A stretch of 64,000 bases of DNA from Symbiodinium kawagutii (lineage: Eukaryota; Sar; Dinophyceae; Suessiales; Symbiodiniaceae), in the NCBI GenBank assembly GCA_009767595.1, contig VSDK01027835.1, forward strand, positions 92,522-156,521, written 5' to 3'. Positions 33,801 through 42,899 of this stretch are shown here, one piece after another. The position numbers and the translations under genes were made by a program. Each line of letters starts with the position of its first letter. Positions within the stretch are counted from its first letter, which is position 1. Under the pieces are notes generated by a model that worked only from the letters and a program-made list of their open reading frames with translations, did not search any database and was not told the DNA's origin.

Positions 33801-34011
33801 GACTAAAATTTGAATCATTTTATTTGGCCATCTTAAGCATGAATATTCGTTCTAAATGAGAGCAGCCAACATGAGATGTTGGTTGTTGCTCGGGTAAGCC
33901 CGCGGGCTGCTACCAAGGTATGCCTTCTTGCCCTTCCACTTGGGCTACACCACCATGTACCACTACTCGCAGGGGCGAGGTGTTGTGAGAAAAGTATCGC
34001 CCTTCATCTAG
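18749..34011 (+). CDS. Multi-exon gene: three cytochrome b5-like domains fused to a bacterial-type cytochrome b561
   Basis: I joined exons by frame, acceptor and domain continuity: 18749-18841, 20130-20237, 20370-20478, 20738-20838, 21192-21335, 21573-21650, 21844-21942, (22286-?), 22430-22510, 22753-22788, 23209-23355, 24327-24419, 24685-24850, 25680-25775, 26048-26174, 26697-26828, 27183-27242, (27636-?), 27884-27973, 28220-28363, 28942-29013, 29337-29388, 29529-29579, 29664-29710, 30297-30418, 33918-34011. Most junctions are phase 0. Order: basic N-terminus, b5 domain 1, coiled coil with a UVR-like motif, b5 domain 2, Ala/Pro-rich linker, b5 domain 3, membrane helix, b561 domain with four conserved His. 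Known b5 domains carry one haem and bacterial b561 carries two b haems, moving electrons from quinol. A membrane multi-haem electron-transfer role is inferred. Unresolved junctions: 24850/25680, 25775/26048, around 27242-27884, and 29710/30297. Confidence 0.75.
20130..20838 (+). CDS. b5-b561 gene: cytochrome b5-like domain 1 (exons 20130-20237, 20370-20478, 20738-20838)
   Basis: The first exon ends ISRNIPLSE, the second begins [19 protein letters not shown] and contains [18 protein letters not shown], and the third gives [19 protein letters not shown] followed by IHKGV and YLRPE. Both haem-ligand positions are present: His of HPGG and His of DIHKG. The first junction is phase 0 (GAG|GTGTCG donor). 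The second is phase 1 and needs a GC donor at 20479. The third exon ends at a GC donor at 20839. Family knowledge: this fold binds one b-type haem or, in some relatives, a steroid. Confidence 0.8.
21192..21942 (+). CDS. b5-b561 gene: linker exons with UVR-like coiled coil
   Basis: Three phase-0 exons. 21192-21335 (48 codons, GC donor) reads [20 protein letters not shown] and ends in charged helix. 21573-21650 (26 codons) includes [17 protein letters not shown]. 21844-21942 (33 codons) includes [17 protein letters not shown]. The last resembles the UVR motif (E-D-Y-x-x-A-A-x-x-[KR]) found in UvrB, in ClpC-type proteins and in other adaptors, where it mediates protein contacts. A binding or dimerising role is inferred. 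Confidence 0.65.
22430..23355 (+). CDS. b5-b561 gene: cytochrome b5-like domain 2 (exons 22430-22510, 22753-22788, 23209-23355)
   Basis: Exon one has 27 codons ending CNIPLSE at a GC donor (22511). Exon two has 12 codons, [12 protein letters not shown], with a GT donor. Exon three has 49 codons starting [20 protein letters not shown], then [19 protein letters not shown], ending at a GC donor (23356). All are phase 0. The IPLSE|V intron matches domain 1 in place and phase. HPGG is changed to HPEQ, and the second ligand position (IH in domain 1) is IP, so this domain may bind haem weakly or not at all. Confidence 0.75.
24327..24850 (+). CDS. b5-b561 gene: Ala/Pro-rich linker exons (24327-24419, 24685-24850)
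   Basis: 24327-24419 has 31 codons in phase 0: [20 protein letters not shown] and a short helix, with a GTCCTC donor. 24685-24850 reads [20 protein letters not shown] and then a Pro/Thr/Ala-rich tract ending YEPPG at a GTGAGC donor. Codon use is GC-rich as in the other exons, and a flexible spacer is the likely role. The second exon leaves one extra base (phase 1), which does not match the next identified exon at 25680. Either a small exon is missing or another donor is used. Confidence 0.55.
25680..26828 (+). CDS. b5-b561 gene: cytochrome b5-like domain 3 (exons 25680-25775, 26048-26174, 26697-26828)
   Basis: The first exon reads [20 protein letters not shown]. The second has [20 protein letters not shown] and then the [10 protein letters not shown] stretch. 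The third begins [18 protein letters not shown] and ends KKHAE, 44 codons in phase 0. Haem ligands His (HPGG) and His (FEHS) are both present. The 25/26 kb junction is not resolved: AEE codons lie on both sides (GCGGAAGAA and GCTGAGGAG), and a canonical domain would use only one of them. A GTAAG donor at 25776 is the strongest written signal. Confidence 0.75.
27183..27973 (+). CDS. b5-b561 gene: linker and first membrane helix (27183-27242, about 27636-27690, 27884-27973)
   Basis: 27183-27242 gives 20 codons, [20 protein letters not shown], before a GTAGGT donor. A short candidate with [15 protein letters not shown] follows near 27636. 27884-27973 encodes [20 protein letters not shown], a likely membrane helix, then NRKPLS. 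It leaves phase 2, which agrees with the entry of the next exon at 28220. The middle exon and its junctions are the least certain part of the gene. Confidence 0.5.
28220..34011 (+). CDS. b5-b561 gene: cytochrome b561 membrane domain (7 exons)
   Basis: Exons: 28220-28363, 28942-29013, 29337-29388, 29529-29579, 29664-29710, 30297-30418, 33918-34011. Helix 1 has [16 protein letters not shown], and helix 2 has WWHKQSLG then [12 protein letters not shown]. Helix 3 is [17 protein letters not shown]. Helix 4 begins [11 protein letters not shown] and crosses the last intron into [19 protein letters not shown], then RKVSPF and TAG. This is the histidine layout of the bacterial/di-haem b561 family (Ni-hydrogenase cytochrome b-like fold). 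The 30418/33918 join restores a CAG codon exactly inside the helix. 28363/28942 needs a GA donor and 29388 and 29579 need GC donors. The domain is C-terminal and complete. Confidence 0.8.
30780..32340. repeat. Degenerate tandem repeats in the last b561 intron (first part)
   Basis: TGGGTTTGGGAGGATGTTGAGC-like lines recur through 30.8-32.3 kb. Between 31042 and 31450 a unit of about 180 bp appears two and a half times (GCGGCCATAGCAAGGCTATC). Two copies contain GTGTGCATTT and, about 30 bp later, AAATGCACAC, forming a clear hairpin. No protein is supported. Confidence 0.8.
32440..33540. repeat. Degenerate tandem repeats in the last b561 intron (second part)
   Basis: The core TTGTTGGCTTTATTTTGGCC plus AGTTTCCAACCTCAACGG occurs about six times, near 32449, 32573, 33010, 33173, 33298 and 33455. 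Spacing is irregular. The minus-strand open frames through it are repeat artefacts. The block is spliced out with the intron 30419-33917. Confidence 0.85.
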
Positions 34012-35000
34012 ATGGCTGCTGGTGCCGACTAGTGGCCAGTTGCGCACTGGTTTCAATGCCAAAGAGGCGGCTTGCTACTGGCAAGTTGGCCTACCTGTTT
34101 CCAGATTTCACATGCCCTGTTGCAGGGGTGGGATGCATAGTGAGATATGGTGCCCTCCCCAGCTGGGGTTTGTTTGTACAGCTGAATTTCAAATAGAAAC
34201 TCGATGCCGTTGTGAGGGGCGGTGTCGCTCTTGTTCCAAAAAAAAACAAGTTTCTAAATCTCCCCTCCACAGCTCTCAGACATTCACTGCCGATCAGCGC
34301 GGTCAAAAAATGCATTCTCGCAATGGGATGAGGCTTTTCAGAACTGGTGCGCCACGTCCCGCTTAGGAAACTTAGGTTCTTCCTAAGGCTCTTAGGGCAA
34401 CGCTGTCATCCCTTGGGGCCTAGGCGGCTCTGAAGTCAGAACTGCGTCCGAGGAGCTCTCTGGGGCCCTTGGTGACTCAGGCGACACTGCTGCACCGGGC
34501 ACGGCAAATGATGGGGCACTTGGTCTTGCTGATCAACCATGATGGCTAGTGACTGGCTAGTGGTGAAAATCATACGGTTCAGTATCAACGGTCAATAGCA
34601 ATCCTTTCGGTGCTGGTGGTTTCCCAGGAGGTCGGGTGGAGGAGATGATAGGCTGTACCAGCTATGCGCTTAGAAATGTCCAGCGCAGCATCTTTCATCG
34701 AATCATTGTGTCGTGCTTTTACGGATTCATCGCCGGGCTTCCCGGACAGTTGCCTAGTTACCAAGGACATTTTTGCAAATTGACACCTAGTTCAGCTGGA
34801 TACTAATTATAGAATCGTGAACATTTGTGAACTTGTCATAGTTTTCACGAGATGCCACCCAGGGTCAATCTATTGTGCATGACAAGTTCTGAGAGTGACA
34901 GAACTCCTTGACATGTAACGGTCTTCCTCTGAATCTATTCACTTCCGCTTGGCATCATTTTTGCGGCTGGCTTCTGGAATGGAGCTCAGCTATTGCAGCA
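34012..35000. other. Intergenic stretch between the b5-b561 and ankyrin genes
   Basis: No exon is supported. It presumably holds the 3' UTR of the upstream gene and the 5' region of the downstream gene. An AG two bases before the ankyrin ATG (TATTGCAGCAATGG) could be a trans-splice acceptor. Confidence 0.5.
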
Positions 35001-36815
35001 ATGGAGGTGTGCTACCTAACATCTGGTGAGACCTGCGCAGTTCTTGCTGCAGATGAATTTGAAGGGAAATCCGCAAAGGTTGTGAAGCAATCCCTGGTAG
35101 CTCATGTTGGTGTCTCCAGGTTCAGGCAAAAACTATTGTGGGAAGAGGGTTGCTGCGAGATTCAAGATGATGAGGTCTTTGATTGTGCTCCAGCAAAGGT
35201 CCAGCTGGTGGTATTAGAATTTTGGGAGCCTGATTCTGAACAGGGACAAAAGATGATGACTGCGTCTGAGGACAATGATTTGGCCGCACTCGAACAATTG
35301 CTTCGACGGCCGTTGAATCCCAATCTGACAAACAAAGATGGCAGAACGCCGCTGCATAGCGCAGCCTGCCCGGGACACGTGAAAACTATGGAGCTCTTGC
35401 TCGAGGGAGGTGCAAAAACCGATGCGCTGGATGCAGGAGAAGGGTTCTCGCCCTTGCATGAAGCAGCTCGACGAGGCCATCTTGATGCGGTTCGTTTGCT
35501 GGTTGAAGCGGGCGCTGACAAAAATCTGCCCACCACGGATCACAGGGTAACACCTTTGTATCTTGCCGCTGCGACAGGACGGCTTGACATTGTTTGCTTT
35601 TTGGTCAAGGTGGGCGCTGCTAAAGATCAGCCTATGAAAAACGGAGAAACACCTCTACTTATTGCAGCTCAAGAAGGCCACCTCGACATTGTCCAGTTTC
35701 TGGTGCAAGCAGGTGCTGACAAAGAACAGATTAAGGACAATGGTGCGACAGCAATCTTGTTGGCAGCTGAAGAAGGCAAGTTTGAAGTTGCCCGTTTTCT
35801 AGTTGAGAGTGGTGCCGAATCAGATCGAGCCTCAGATAGTGGTGCAACACCATTACACAGTGCAGCTTACGGCGGCCATATTGACATTGTGAAGTTGCTG
35901 GTGGAAGCTGGTGCCAATAAAGATCGTACCACACAAGCAGGTGCAACACCTTTGTCTCTTTCATCCCAACAAGGTCATATCAAGGTTGTCCGTTGCCTAC
36001 TCGAAGCTGGCGCTTCCACAAACCAGGGAGCAATTGATGGTGCAACGCCACTCTATGCTGCGGTGAAGGGATGCCATTTGGACGTTGCAAGTTTGTTGGT
36101 CGAGTTCGGATCTGCCACAGATCAAGCTGCTGACGATGGTACAACACCATTGTTTATTGCGGCTGCATCAGCCCAGCTCGACATGGCTCGCTTGCTGCTG
36201 CAAGCAGGTGCTCCAATAAATTTTGCCCTGAAGAATGGTGCGACGGCACTGCTCATTGCAGCTCAAGAAGGACATCTAGGTGTTGTGCAGTTGCTAGTTG
36301 AAGTCAAGGCTCTCATTGACCAGGGCATAGATGATGGTGCAACACCCTTGCATTTTGCAGTTCAAGAAGGTCATCTAAACATCGCACAGGCGTTGGTGGA
36401 AGCTGGTGCAAGCAAAGATCAGCAGATGCACAATGGTGCAACACCCCTCTTTTTGGCTGTTGAAAGGGGCCATCTTGAAATTGCACGCTTTCTCCTCAAA
36501 TGTGGCGCTTCCAAAAATCAAGCCACGGAGGATAGTGCAACACCACTGTTTGTTGCATCCGCGACAGGCCAGCTGGACATGGCACGCATACTCATTGCGG
36601 CAGGCGCTGCAACAGATATGGCCCTGGAGAATGGTGCGACAGCACTACATGTAGCAGCTCGAGGGGGAAATCTGGATATGGTGCGCTTGCTCATTGATGC
36701 GGGTGCAGATAATGACTTGGCCATAGAGACTGGGGAGACTGCCATCGATTTGGCAGGCCAGGAGGGCCACGAAGAAGTTGTTCACTTTTTGAAACGGCTC
36801 AAAGAAATCCCTTAA
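35001..36815 (+). CDS. Ubiquitin-like domain plus ankyrin-repeat protein, single exon
   Basis: 604 residues from the ATG at 35001. The open frame upstream of it starts with TTG and lacks another ATG. Residues 1-80 (MEVCYLTSGETCAVLAADEF, later RFRQKLLWEEG and VQLVVLEF) look like a ubiquitin-fold N-terminus of the kind often joined to ankyrin repeats in Symbiodiniaceae. About 15 ankyrin repeats of 33 residues follow, each with G-A-T-P-L and the A-A-x-x-G-H-L-D-I-V-x-x-L-V-x-x-G-A pattern, the last one partial before the TAA. Ankyrin arrays bind other proteins; no enzyme domain is present and the partner is unknown. The repeats are similar enough to suggest internal duplication. No intron and no frame break. 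Confidence 0.9.
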   Translation: MEVCYLTSGETCAVLAADEFEGKSAKVVKQSLVAHVGVSRFRQKLLWEEGCCEIQDDEVFDCAPAKVQLVVLEFWEPDSEQGQKMMTASEDNDLAALEQLLRRPLNPNLTNKDGRTPLHSAACPGHVKTMELLLEGGAKTDALDAGEGFSPLHEAARRGHLDAVRLLVEAGADKNLPTTDHRVTPLYLAAATGRLDIVCFLVKVGAAKDQPMKNGETPLLIAAQEGHLDIVQFLVQAGADKEQIKDNGATAILLAAEEGKFEVARFLVESGAESDRASDSGATPLHSAAYGGHIDIVKLLVEAGANKDRTTQAGATPLSLSSQQGHIKVVRCLLEAGASTNQGAIDGATPLYAAVKGCHLDVASLLVEFGSATDQAADDGTTPLFIAAASAQLDMARLLLQAGAPINFALKNGATALLIAAQEGHLGVVQLLVEVKALIDQGIDDGATPLHFAVQEGHLNIAQALVEAGASKDQQMHNGATPLFLAVERGHLEIARFLLKCGASKNQATEDSATPLFVASATGQLDMARILIAAGAATDMALENGATALHVAARGGNLDMVRLLIDAGADNDLAIETGETAIDLAGQEGHEEVVHFLKRLKEIP

Positions 36816-38607
36816 TTTTGCACCTTGCTGCAGTCCCAAAGCCGGTGATAGAAAGATCCGACTGGGACTGTGGAAGATCAACAAAAAGCCAGATGGTACG
36901 AGTGCAGGGGGTGGGAAATCCGACAGCATTGACTTTGGTTGGCCTTTGTGACCTTGGATCGACCATGATCAAGAATCAGTCGTCATGATTGACCAGCAAC
37001 AACCAACCGTCAATTACCAAGGGGATTGTCAATCATCATTAATACACCTGTTGAGGAACCTTTCCCGGTTAATCCAGTAGTAAATTTGACTCACTACTCG
37101 TATCATCAACCATTGGTTAACACCAACCATTAACCACCATCAACCACTGTTGAACAACCAGTGTTTATCAACCATCATTAACCAACATTAACTAACCATC
37201 ATTAACCAACCCCCATGATCATCCGTCAGCCCAGACTATACGCATCTCAAATTCCACCTGACTTGGGTTTTCCCCACATACAATGCCGGCCGCCACCAAG
37301 ATCAGTTTCAGAAGCCGGGTCCCTAGAAAACAATTTTCACTGCCATTTGAAGGGCGGATGGGTCACCAGCCCAATGTATAAGCCTATTACTTGTGAATTG
37401 GATAGGACATATCAGTACCGTATTTTGCGGATGTGAACAATCATGAAGCGAACATCCAGAAATACTGCGTGCTTTTCACATGTGAAATGGCTTTTGTGAT
37501 CCTTGGTGAAATGGCCGGTTTCTGGCGCTCGCTTGGATCATGTTATTCTCCTCTCGGCTTGCTTTGTCCGCCAGGGGTTGTGGCCGCGCCGGAGCAGAAT
37601 GAAGCCTCCAGGTGATGCGTGGCTCTTCAAGGTGGGTTGACGGTGGGATTCGAAGGGCATGGGTTCAAATTGGTTCACATGGGATTTCTATAAGTTGGGG
37701 TACCACAAATCCGTTTTTATCCTGATATTATTCTTCATAAACCAGCCATTTTTGAGGGTCCCAACCTCTGGCTTTCCTTTCGCAGTTTGCATGTGTCACT
37801 CTTTGAGCTTGGAAAGCAGTCGTGTAGAAGATGTTTGGCGACAGAATCCTCACCAGATAGTATCCAAGTCTATGGCTTTGAAACTGATCAGACGTCACCG
37901 ATTCTTTGATGGCAGATCATCGTTGACAATGGCTTACCGTTGATGAGCGATGTAGCATCATTAGTGTAACCATCACGGTTCATCATCCTGAAGCAGCATC
38001 AACTAGACACCATCATCAGAAATCAACCATTAGTCATCATTAACCATTCATTCACCAAGCATAATTGAACCATCAAGCAGCCATAATCCATTCATTCACC
38101 AAGCATTAACCAACATAACCAACCATTTACCAACCATTCTCAACGAGTTGATGACCCATGGTACCCATTTGCCAGGGAGATCTCCCAGATGGCTCGGGGC
38201 CGGGATCCCAGTGCTCAGCGCAGCTTCTTCGAACAAGTCGCAGGGCCGCTCAGCAAGTCTTTGAAGGATTCTAAAGCAGGTGAGCTGTGCACAGGTTGGA
38301 GTTGCTTTGAAAGATGTTGCTCGGCACAAGCCGCTACAGAGATCACGGAGTGGATGCATCTAAGGCTATGCTTAGATTCTGAACAGTGCAACATTGTTCA
38401 AATGGCCGATGGCAAATTCGATGTGCATCAAGGCGTGTTTGACAAAGCGTGGTTCGGCAAAAAGTGGTTTGTAATGGGCCGGAAACAGATCTTTGATGAT
38501 TTTGTATCTTTGGCGTGAAGTTTCCTGACAACGAGTCAGCCTCTGTGGTCAGTCCTCTGTGCATGGCCAGCGCTAGCTCTCAGATCCTGCAACACGTGTC
38601 CCCCTCA
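36816..38607. other. Intergenic stretch with AACCA-rich DNA
   Basis: 37090-37215 and 38020-38140 are rich in ATTAACCA/CATCAACC steps. 37680-37790 carries a partial fragment similar to the MITE interior (CAGCCATTTTTGAGGGTCCC). A frame at 38189-38518 begins inside the dispersed repeat and continues with an unrecognised cysteine-containing sequence; it may be an exon fragment. A short frame at about 37485-37617 is also open but unsupported. Confidence 0.45.
37861..38214. repeat. Dispersed repeat, copy 1 (about 350 bp)
   Basis: From TATCCAAGTC to GGGATCCCAGTGC it matches 63031-63378 in order and orientation, including TGATGGCAGATCATCGTTGA and CATCATCCTGAAGCAGCATC. It differs by short indels and substitutions. 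Its right end would encode DDPWYPFAREISQMA; one base fewer than in copy 2 then changes the frame. Confidence 0.9.
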
Positions 38608-39903
38608 ATGCTCGTCATGAAGTGCCTGTGGTTGTGCCTCTGGCTATGCCGTGTTCCCTTCGGCCAGTGCTCTCCTCAAGACCTGTGGGCACATCATTAA
38701 TCATTCAAGAACTCTTTTGTTTGGTGTCTCGTTGTTGACAGCCAAGGACAAGCTTCACGGTTCTGTCCGGACCATGTGTATCAACGGGTGGATGCGTGCA
38801 GAGCCCCAACTTTCCGAACGACTACGGCACCTCTGAGTCTTGTGAAATCGTGGCTCCTGAGAAGCCACTCTACTTCCTCCACTTTGAGACCGAGAGCGGC
38901 AATGACGTGTTGACCATCAACGGCCAGGGCTATTCAGGTTTGTCCGGACCACCGCGAGGCATCGTTAGTTTGGACATCATCCAGTGGAGCTCCAGCAGTG
39001 CTGATGTTGCCAGTGGTTGGCGCCTTTGTACGGCTTCCGGATTGAAGCTTGGCTGGTTCCCGAGCATAATCAAATAGCAGACACAGGTGGAAGTTTGTTT
39101 TGCTTAAGTTTGTTTGCACGCCCAAATCAGTATCCTGATTATGATCTGGATACGTTGAGGCCAGTGCCGCTCTCAAATGCGAAGCAAGTTTTGGGCCCCA
39201 TTTGAGGAAGCTTTGTGTCTGGTTTTTGGATCATTGCTGAGCACCGCGTGCTCCTTGTGAATCTGCTGGTTTTTGGCACAGCTAAAAGATATTCAATGTA
39301 TCCAACTGACTATTCTTAGTTTGGACTCGGTTGGGGGATCACCATTTCGAGATTTACATCAGGTGTCAAGGTTCTTTGAAGGTCAAAACCCACACTTGGT
39401 GGTCCTAACTTCCCAACAGCAGTACCTGTTTTGGTTTGAATTTGGTGCTCTGCAGAACTGTACACCATGTCAGAGTCAACACCAGGGCTGGAAGAAGTTG
39501 TGGGGAATCAGTTGTTCAGTAGGGTTGAAAGCCAAGGACAAGCTTCTACACGGTGCATGGCCCTTGGCCATCCAAAACCGTGTGCTTTCTAGTTCACGAA
39601 TGCCGTTTGCCCTTGCTTGGTATCGGTTTGAATGTGGGAGACCGATTCGTGTTTTGGAAGCATGGATGCCAAGACTGGAATGATGCGGTTTCAAACGAGT
39701 TTCAACTTTTCATGCAGAGTCCAGAGCCATTGGTAGCAAAGGATGTTGGCAATGGGCTTGAAGTGGATTTGGGGACCTTACCTTTCGAAGGTCAACCTGG
39801 GCCTGGAGTGTATAGTAAGTGTTGGTGCCCTGTGCAATTGGGTTGTGCTTCGGCGGACGAATTTCGAACTTTTGCTGGAGACCTCCAGATTGTGTGCCCG
39901 CCA
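38608..39903 (+). CDS. Secreted CUB-like protein with a second cysteine-containing domain (3' end not found)
   Basis: Exon 1 (38608-38679) gives MLVMKCLWLCLWLCRVPFGQ, a good signal peptide. Exon 2 (38742-39032) starts PRTSFTVLSGPCV and has a CUB-like body: CVQSPNFPNDYGTSESCEI, then LYFLHFETESGNDVLTING, IQWSSSSADVASGWRLC. Exon 3 (39532 to about 39903) starts PRTSFYTVHGPWPSKTVCF, then RFVFWKHGC and VYSKCWCPVQLGCASADEF, a pattern I associate with repeated extracellular modules of dinoflagellates. The exon junctions agree in phase 0 if intron 1 begins with GA (38680) and intron 2 with GC (39033). CUB domains bind proteins or sugars outside the cell. The later exons were not found before the satellite DNA. 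An ATG at 38563 is an alternative start. Confidence 0.6.
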
Positions 39904-40740
39904 GGACGTCATAGTATTTTCATTGATTTTTGTTGCAGTTGTTTGCGTAGGTTTTTGACAGATTTTATGCATTGCTGATGAAATCAGCATAAATCTTTTT
40001 TAGTTGATGTTGTTTCCGTGGATTTTGGATAGATGTTTTGTACTTATTCTATGTATTGCTGATGAAATGATAGTGAGGTTAAAGTTTCAGGTAGGCCACG
40101 CCGACGGCAAGAAGATCAGGATGCCAAATGCTCTTGTAAAGATTTTCAATAATGATTTTGATTGCCATAAACAAAGAACTACCCGGCGAAGCCACGTTCA
40201 AGAGCCCGCCATCGAGAATGTAATTGGGCATCTTCCCACTTGTTCCGTAGACTCAGATATTTGCACGAGGGCTAAGGATCGCGGAAACCAGAACATGCCA
40301 TAACTTGTCTTCCTCACTTCTGTTACTTGGATTCCTAAAACATCGTGAAACAACATCTGAGTATTTCTTGAAAACTGTACTCCACAGCTGGAGTTTGGTA
40401 ATTACATGTGATTGCCGCAACCTTGAGCTACTCTTGATGCTTCCTCTTGCGCACTCCCCTGTTGCCTCCCTCCCTCCCTCTGTCGCTCCCTCTCTCTGCT
40501 TGTCCCTGTGTCTCTTTTTTTTTTTTTTTTCTCTCTCTCTCTCTCTCTCCCTCTTTTACTGCTGCTCCGCGATTGCTTTACATCGGCAACCTGTGGACCC
40601 CACTCATCATCTCATACTTCATTCGTTCTGACTCACCTCTTTCTTGTTTTAGCATTCGTTCCGTCTCGTTTCTTTGTTCCAAGATCCTAGTCAACATGTG
40701 GTCGTTTGAATTGATTTATTTTGGTGCTTCTCAGTGGCGT
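39904..40740. other. Non-coding stretch with CT-rich tract
   Basis: No exon is supported downstream of the CUB-like gene. 40470-40556 is a CT-rich run with a 20-base T block and (CT)n. Confidence 0.5.
40470..40556. repeat. CT-rich/poly-T tract
   Basis: Repeated CCCTCC, CTCTCT and poly-T. The apparent Ser/Leu-rich open frames follow from the composition. Confidence 0.85.
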
Positions 40741-42840
40741 TCTTTTTGACAAATCTGTTGGCGTTCTATTTGACCCATATTTGGGTTTGGCATAGTGTCA
40801 GATTCTGATTGGCGTTCTACCTGGCAAGGATATTGAGATTTCACCTGGCATATTCCACGGGTCCGTCTTGGGTGGCATTCTCACGGGTCCCATTTTATTT
40901 GGCAACCCTTCTTCTATCTGACATATGTTCTGACAGTCTGACTAGCGAATCTGCGTGGCATGTTTTTCGGATATCTTCCAGCGCTTTATTTGATTCTTTT
41001 TTTGGCGTGCTCGTTGGCATTCTGTGCGGCGTTTGTTCCGGCGTTCTATCTGGCATATTGCCCGGAGTTCTATGTGACAAAGTTTCTCACATTCTCATCG
41101 GCGTCGTTTCTGGCGTTTCTTCGGGCGTTCTATTTGATTTAGTTTTGGCGATTCTCAGTGGCGCCCTATTTGGCATATCTGTTGGCATTTTATCTAGCGT
41201 TGTTTTGGCTTTGGCGTAGCTTCTTATATTTTGATTGGCGTTCTATCTGGCTAGGATGTTGACATTTTACCTGGCGTATTCCGCGAGTCCGTGTTGGGTG
41301 GCAGTCCCACGGGCCTCATTCTATTTGGCAAACCTTCTGGTATATTATCCGAATATGCTCTGACAGTCTGACTGGTGTATCTTGTGGCGTTTTATTCCGC
41401 AAATCTTTCAGCGCTCTATCTCACATATCTTTTCGCGTTCTAAATAACATTTTTTTGGGGATTCTCAGGGGTCTTCTACTTGGCAAAATCTGCTGGCGTT
41501 CTATTTGACGTATCTTTGGGTTTGGCGTAGCTTCTGAAGGGCCTTGGCGTTTTACCTGGCATATTCCGCGGGTCCGTGTTGGGTGGCATTCTCGCTGGCG
41601 CCGTTTTATTTGGCAACCCTTCTGGTGTTCTATCTGACATATGTTCTGACAGTCTGACTGGCGAATCTTCTGCGTGGCATGTTTTTCGCGTATCTTCCAG
41701 CGCTCTGTCTGACATGTCTTTTGGCGTGCTCATTGGCATTCTATGTGGCGTTTGTTCCCGCGTTCTATCTGGCATATTGCCTGGCGTTTTATGTGACATA
41801 GTTCCTCACATTCTCATTGGCGTCCTGTCTGGCAATTCTTTTGGCGTTCTAGTCAATTTTTTGGGTGATTTTGCAAGGGTAACATTTTGATTGGCTCTAT
41901 CTGGCAAGGATGTTGGCATTTTGCCTGGCGTGTCACGCGGGCGCGTGTTGGGTGGCATTCTCACAGGCCCCATTCTACTTGGCAAACTTTTTGGTATGTT
42001 ATCTGACATATGCTCTGACAGTCTGACTGGCGTATCTTGCGGCATTTTGTTTTGCTAATCTTCCAGCGCTCTATCTGACATTTTTTTGACGAATTTCTTG
42101 GTGATTCTCAGTCGCATTGTATTTAGCGCGACTGTTGGCGTTCTATTTGGCGGAGCTGGGGTCTGATTGGCGTTCTATCTGGCAAGGATGCTGACGTTTT
42201 ACCTGGCGTAATCCCGGAGTCCGTGCTTTCTGGTTTTCTACGTGACATATGCTCTGACAGTCTGACTGGCATTTCTTCTGGCGTTTGATTTCGCGTATCT
42301 TCCAGCGTTCTATTTGACGTATTTTTTGGTGCGCTCATTGGCATTCTATGTGGCATTTGTTCGGGCGTTCTATCTGGCAAACTGCCTGGCGTTTTGTGTG
42401 ACATAGTTTCTCACATTCTCATTGGCGCTTTTTTTGGTGATTCTCAGTGGCGCCCTGTTTGGCGCATCTGCTGGCATTCTTTTTGCTTCTTTTTGGCTTT
42501 TGTATAACTTCTGACATTTTGATTGCCGCTCTATTTGGCAAGGACACAGGCGTTTTACCTGGATATTCCGCGGGCCCGTGTTGGGCCCATTCTATTTCGC
42601 AAATTTTGGGTATTTGGCTTTGGCGTAGCTTCTGACATTTTGATTGGCGTTCTATTTGGCAAGGACATTGACCTTTTACCTGGTATATTCCGATTCATGT
42701 TTGCTGGCAGTCCCACGGGCCTCGTTCTATTTGGCAAACCTTCTGGTGTTCTATCTGACGTGTGCTTTGAGAGTCTGACTGGCAATCTTCTGGCGCTTTA
42801 TTTAGCAAAGATGTGGCGTATTCCGCCAGTCCGTGTAACA
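40741..42840. repeat. GGCGTTCTATCTGGCAT-type satellite with higher-order copies
   Basis: Short steps such as GGCGTTCTATCTGGCATATT and GTTGGGTGGCATTCTCACGG recur throughout. The marker TCTGACAGTCTGACTGGCG returns near 40928, 41351, 41643, 42010, 42250 and 42765, so a longer unit of about 240-515 bp overlies the short steps. Open frames on both strands (Gly/Val/Leu-rich on +, Arg/Thr/Pro-rich on -) are by-products and have no initiation or splice support. Confidence 0.9.
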
Positions 42841-42899
42841 TCCGTGGGCCCGTGGGGCTGTGGCAGGGTGCTGGGCAGTGAAGTTCCCGAGACTTCCTC

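Noticed and set aside
34908-35000. N-terminal extension of the ankyrin protein
   Set aside because: It would start with TTG. The ATG at 35001 starts the ubiquitin-like domain at the usual place.
40741-42840. Long open frames on both strands that look like repeat proteins
   Set aside because: The DNA is a degenerate satellite with stops rare by composition. There is no consistent ATG, splice site or frame.
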